Shown here: positions 38,936 through 41,213 of the stretch, in pieces
Layout of the letters: every line of letters starts with the position of its first letter
How positions within the stretch are numbered: position 1 is the stretch's first letter
NCBI GenBank assembly: GCA_023423995.1
Contig: JAFAEL010000201.1
Coordinates: 1 to 41,213, forward strand
DNA from: Pseudomonadota bacterium
GTDB lineage: Bacteria; Pseudomonadota; Alphaproteobacteria; Rhizobiales; Beijerinckiaceae
Reading direction: 5' to 3'
Length of the DNA: 41,213 nucleotides
Notes under the pieces: model-generated
The model's database searches: none
Seen by the model: the letters and a program-made list of their open reading frames with translations, nothing else
Told to the model about the DNA's origin: nothing
Program-made: the position numbers and the translations under genes

Positions 38936-39206
38936 CAGGGGTGTATCACGCCATCATTTCTGCGTGCGCGAGGGGGAGGCTGCTCCTCCTAGCGGCGGCG
39001 ATCGGGCCAATCAACGATGGGGCCTGCCCCGCGGAGCTCGCCTGGATGAGGATGGCACGGTGAATGCTGCGGATACGGCCTCGTTAGGCCTGCTTCTCGA
39101 CGAGAGGCATCGAAGGGTTCATAATGCTGTCCGTGATCGGTCGAATGGTGTATGCGCTGGCGATCCGGGGCCCTCTGGGCGCGATACTCAGCAAACGGGT
39201 AAGGGC
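38936..39206. other. hpnN/ispH divergent intergenic region
   Basis: 271 bases without a credible gene. Frames here are not supported by ribosome sites or family matches; an ATG at 39123 is in another frame from ispH. It must hold the promoters of hpnN and ispH, but no strong -35/-10 pair was singled out. Confidence 0.45.
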
Positions 39207-40163
39207 ATGAAGGTCGTTCTCGCGCAGCCGCGCGGATTCTGCGCAGGCGTCGTTCGCGCGATCGACATCGTTGAGCGTGCGCTCACCAAGTATGGTGCGC
39301 CGATCTACGTCCGGCACGAGATCGTCCACAACCGGCACGTCGTCGAGACCCTGAAGGCCAAGGGGGCGGTCTTCGTGAAGGAACTGTCGGAGGTCCCGAC
39401 TGGCGCAGTGACGGTATTCTCGGCCCATGGCGTTGCCCGCTCGGTGCAGGCAGAGGCGCAGGAGCGCCAGCTTCCCGTTCTGGATGCGACATGCCCGCTG
39501 GTCACCAAGGTTCATAACCAGGGCCGCCGCTACGTGACCCAGGGCCGGACCCTGGTCCTCGTCGGCCATGCCGGGCATCCGGAGGTCGTCGGAACGCTTG
39601 GCCAGATTGACGGGCCCGTGCACCTCGTTCAGACGGCGGCGGAGGTCGAGACACTGCCGCTCGCCCTCGATACGCCCATTGCCTACATCACCCAGACCAC
39701 GCTCTCGGTTGATGATACCCGCCACATCATCGAGGCGCTGAAGGCGCGCTTCTCCGACGTGATCGGGCCGGATACCCGGGACATCTGCTACGCCACGCAG
39801 AACCGCCAGGCCGCGGTCCGCGACCTCATCAAGCTCGTTGACGTGCTGCTCGTCGTGGGCGCCCGCAATTCGTCCAACTCGAATCGCTTGCGCGACGTTG
39901 GCGAGGAGGCCGGAGTGCCGTCGTACCTCGTCAATGACGGCAGCGAGGTCGATCCGAAATGGCTCGAAGGTGTCGAGCGAGTCGGTCTCACGGCCGGCGC
40001 CTCGGCGCCGGAAGTGCTGGTCGACAGCGTGATCGAGGCGCTTCGTCGCCTGGGTCCGCTCGAAGTCTCGGTCCTTGACGGGACCGAGGAGAACATCACC
40101 TTCAACCTCCCCCAGGTGCTTCGCATTCCGGATGCCGGCCAGCCGGCTACGGCGAACGCCTAA
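39207..40163 (+). CDS. ispH: 4-hydroxy-3-methylbut-2-enyl diphosphate reductase
   Basis: Iron-sulfur enzyme making IPP and DMAPP, the last MEP-pathway step, which supplies squalene and so hopanoids. The 318 residues hold the cluster cysteines C12 (RGFCAGV), C96 ([11 protein letters not shown]) and C194 ([10 protein letters not shown]), with [12 protein letters not shown] later. The ATG at 39207 is chosen because [11 protein letters not shown] begins there and AAGGG precedes it. It is 18 bases before hpnH, so the two are likely cotranscribed, linking precursor supply to side-chain attachment. Confidence 0.95.
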   Translation: MKVVLAQPRGFCAGVVRAIDIVERALTKYGAPIYVRHEIVHNRHVVETLKAKGAVFVKELSEVPTGAVTVFSAHGVARSVQAEAQERQLPVLDATCPLVTKVHNQGRRYVTQGRTLVLVGHAGHPEVVGTLGQIDGPVHLVQTAAEVETLPLALDTPIAYITQTTLSVDDTRHIIEALKARFSDVIGPDTRDICYATQNRQAAVRDLIKLVDVLLVVGARNSSNSNRLRDVGEEAGVPSYLVNDGSEVDPKWLEGVERVGLTAGASAPEVLVDSVIEALRRLGPLEVSVLDGTEENITFNLPQVLRIPDAGQPATANA

Positions 40164-40181
40164 GAGAAGCGAGAAAGCTCC

Positions 40182-41213
40182 GTGGGTATTCCTCTCCGCC
40201 AAGTCGTCGACGTCGGATCCTACATCGTCAAGCAGCACCTGAAGGGCAACAAGCGGTATCCGCTGGTCCTGATGCTGGAGCCGTTGTTCCGCTGCAACCT
40301 CGCCTGCGCGGGCTGCGGCAAGATCGATTACCCGGACGAGATCCTGAACAAGCGAATCTCGGTCGAGGACGCGCTCGGCGCGGTGGATGAGTGCGGCGCT
40401 CCCGTCATTGTCATGGCGGGCGGCGAGCCGCTGATCCACAAGGATCTGCCGAAGATCGTCCAGGGCATCATCGACCGCAAGAAATACGCGATCGTCTGCA
40501 CGAACGCTCTGCTTCTCGAGAAGAAGATCGACGAATACAAGCCGTCGCCCTACTTCACCTGGTCGATCCACCTCGATGGCGACGAGCAGATGCACGACAA
40601 GTCGGTCTGCAAGGCCGGCGTATACGAGAAGGCCGTCGCGGCCCTGAAGCTCGCCAAGCAGAAGGGCTTCCGGGTCACGATCAACTGCACCTTCTTCAAC
40701 GACGCGGAGCCGGAGCGCATCGCGAAGTTCTTCGACACGGTGACGGAGCTCGGCGTCGACGGCATCACGGTGTCGCCCGGCTATGCCTATGAGCGCGCGC
40801 CGGACCAGAAGCACTTCCTGAACCGCGCCAAGACCAAGGAGATCTTCCGCGGCGTGTTCAGCCGCGGCCGGGGCGGCAAGAAGTGGGCCTTCAACCAGTC
40901 CCTGATGTTCCTCGACTTCCTGGCCGGAAACCAGACCTACAAGTGCACGCCTTGGGGTAACCCGACCCGCACCGTGTTTGGCTGGCAGAAGCCCTGCTAC
41001 CTGCTCGGCGAAGGCTATGCGAAGACCTTCAAGGAGCTGATGGAAGACACGAACTGGGACAATTACGGCGTCGGCAATTACGAGAAGTGCGCCGATTGCA
41101 TGGTCCATTCTGGCTTCGAGGCGACCGCCGTGAACGACATCTTCCGCCGTCCCTGGGTCGGCGCGAAAGTTGCCCTTTTCGGCATCAAGACCGACGGCCC
41201 GATGGCGCCGGAG
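40182..41213 (+). CDS. hpnH: HpnH, adenosylhopane synthase, 3'-truncated by window edge
   Basis: Radical SAM enzyme joining diploptene to an adenosyl radical, the first step of C35 hopanoid extension. The CxxxCxxC cluster is C38, C42 and C45 (RCNLACAGC), preceded by YPLVLMLEPLF and followed by VMAGGEPLIHKDLP. The frame is open to the last base with 344 codons visible, so a few dozen C-terminal residues are missing. A GTG start, 18 bases after ispH, fits the family N-terminus (MGIPLRQ). The C-terminal part has YEKCADCMVHSGFE, a further cysteine pair. Confidence 0.95.
   Translation, partial: MGIPLRQVVDVGSYIVKQHLKGNKRYPLVLMLEPLFRCNLACAGCGKIDYPDEILNKRISVEDALGAVDECGAPVIVMAGGEPLIHKDLPKIVQGIIDRKKYAIVCTNALLLEKKIDEYKPSPYFTWSIHLDGDEQMHDKSVCKAGVYEKAVAALKLAKQKGFRVTINCTFFNDAEPERIAKFFDTVTELGVDGITVSPGYAYERAPDQKHFLNRAKTKEIFRGVFSRGRGGKKWAFNQSLMFLDFLAGNQTYKCTPWGNPTRTVFGWQKPCYLLGEGYAKTFKELMEDTNWDNYGVGNYEKCADCMVHSGFEATAVNDIFRRPWVGAKVALFGIKTDGPMAPE

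Noticed and set aside
39084..41108. 674-codon - strand frame opposite ispH and hpnH
   Set aside because: It mirrors ispH and hpnH, whose catalytic motifs are intact on +; its composition is that of an antisense shadow.

Overview
This window reads as a high-GC alphaproteobacterial chromosome, most like the Methylobacterium/Microvirga group of Hyphomicrobiales. That is an inference from the conserved glyA-nrdR-ribD-ribE-ribH-nusB-thiL order, a K+-independent proton-pumping pyrophosphatase, a hopanoid cluster of the cyclitol-ether type (hpnI, hpnJ, hpnK) and GC-rich codon use. No rRNA, CRISPR array, prophage or insertion sequence was seen.

Layout. (1) 1-5485: a housekeeping string, all on +, with overlapping or closely spaced genes: serine hydroxymethyltransferase (start outside the window), NrdR, riboflavin synthesis (ribD, ribE, ribH), NusB and ThiL. 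(2) 5486-12072: a mixed stretch with a Tat/lipoprotein L,D-transpeptidase-like protein, a YCII protein and a strange protein made of four tandem helix-turn-helix repeats. The last has an interspersed palindromic element inside its reading frame and a 26-bp perfect palindrome over its start. A LuxR-type regulator divergent from a CelD/BcsL-like acetyltransferase and an MFS transporter follow. (3) 12201-16036: hppA, tRNA-Pro(GGG) and a membrane-anchored SLT-domain protein.

(4) 16057-28178, all on -: a complete 2-aminoethylphosphonate (AEP) catabolic island. A DeoR regulator is followed by a DMT-family permease, PhnW (AEP to phosphonoacetaldehyde), PhnA (phosphonoacetate hydrolase) and PhnY (phosphonoacetaldehyde dehydrogenase). 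Then come an ABC uptake system (binding protein, ATPase, fused double permease), a glycine-oxidase-like flavoenzyme and a PbfA-like lyase for hydroxylated AEP. The last two widen the substrate range into the PhnY-PhnA trunk. Two copies of a GTGAAAA/GTGG/TGTG motif sit at the heads of the two sub-operons and are candidate DeoR sites.

(5) 28263-29702: an RppH-like Nudix hydrolase (+) and a MipA/OmpV outer-membrane protein (-).

(6) 29847-41213: a hopanoid locus. hpnL-hpnI-hpnJ, a small RelE/ParE-type toxin-antitoxin pair, and hpnK lie on +. hpnN (RND hopanoid transporter) lies on -. ispH and hpnH (cut by the window end) lie on +. Immediately divergent from hpnL is an AGAT/StrB-type amidinotransferase with an intact Asp-His-Cys triad. 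HpnI/HpnK/HpnJ build an amino-sugar and then an aminocyclitol-ether head group, and guanidine-substituted bacteriohopanetetrol cyclitol ether is known from Methylobacterium (from memory). This amidinotransferase is therefore a strong candidate for the enzyme that guanidinylates the hopanoid head group; I judge this the most interesting hypothesis in the window.
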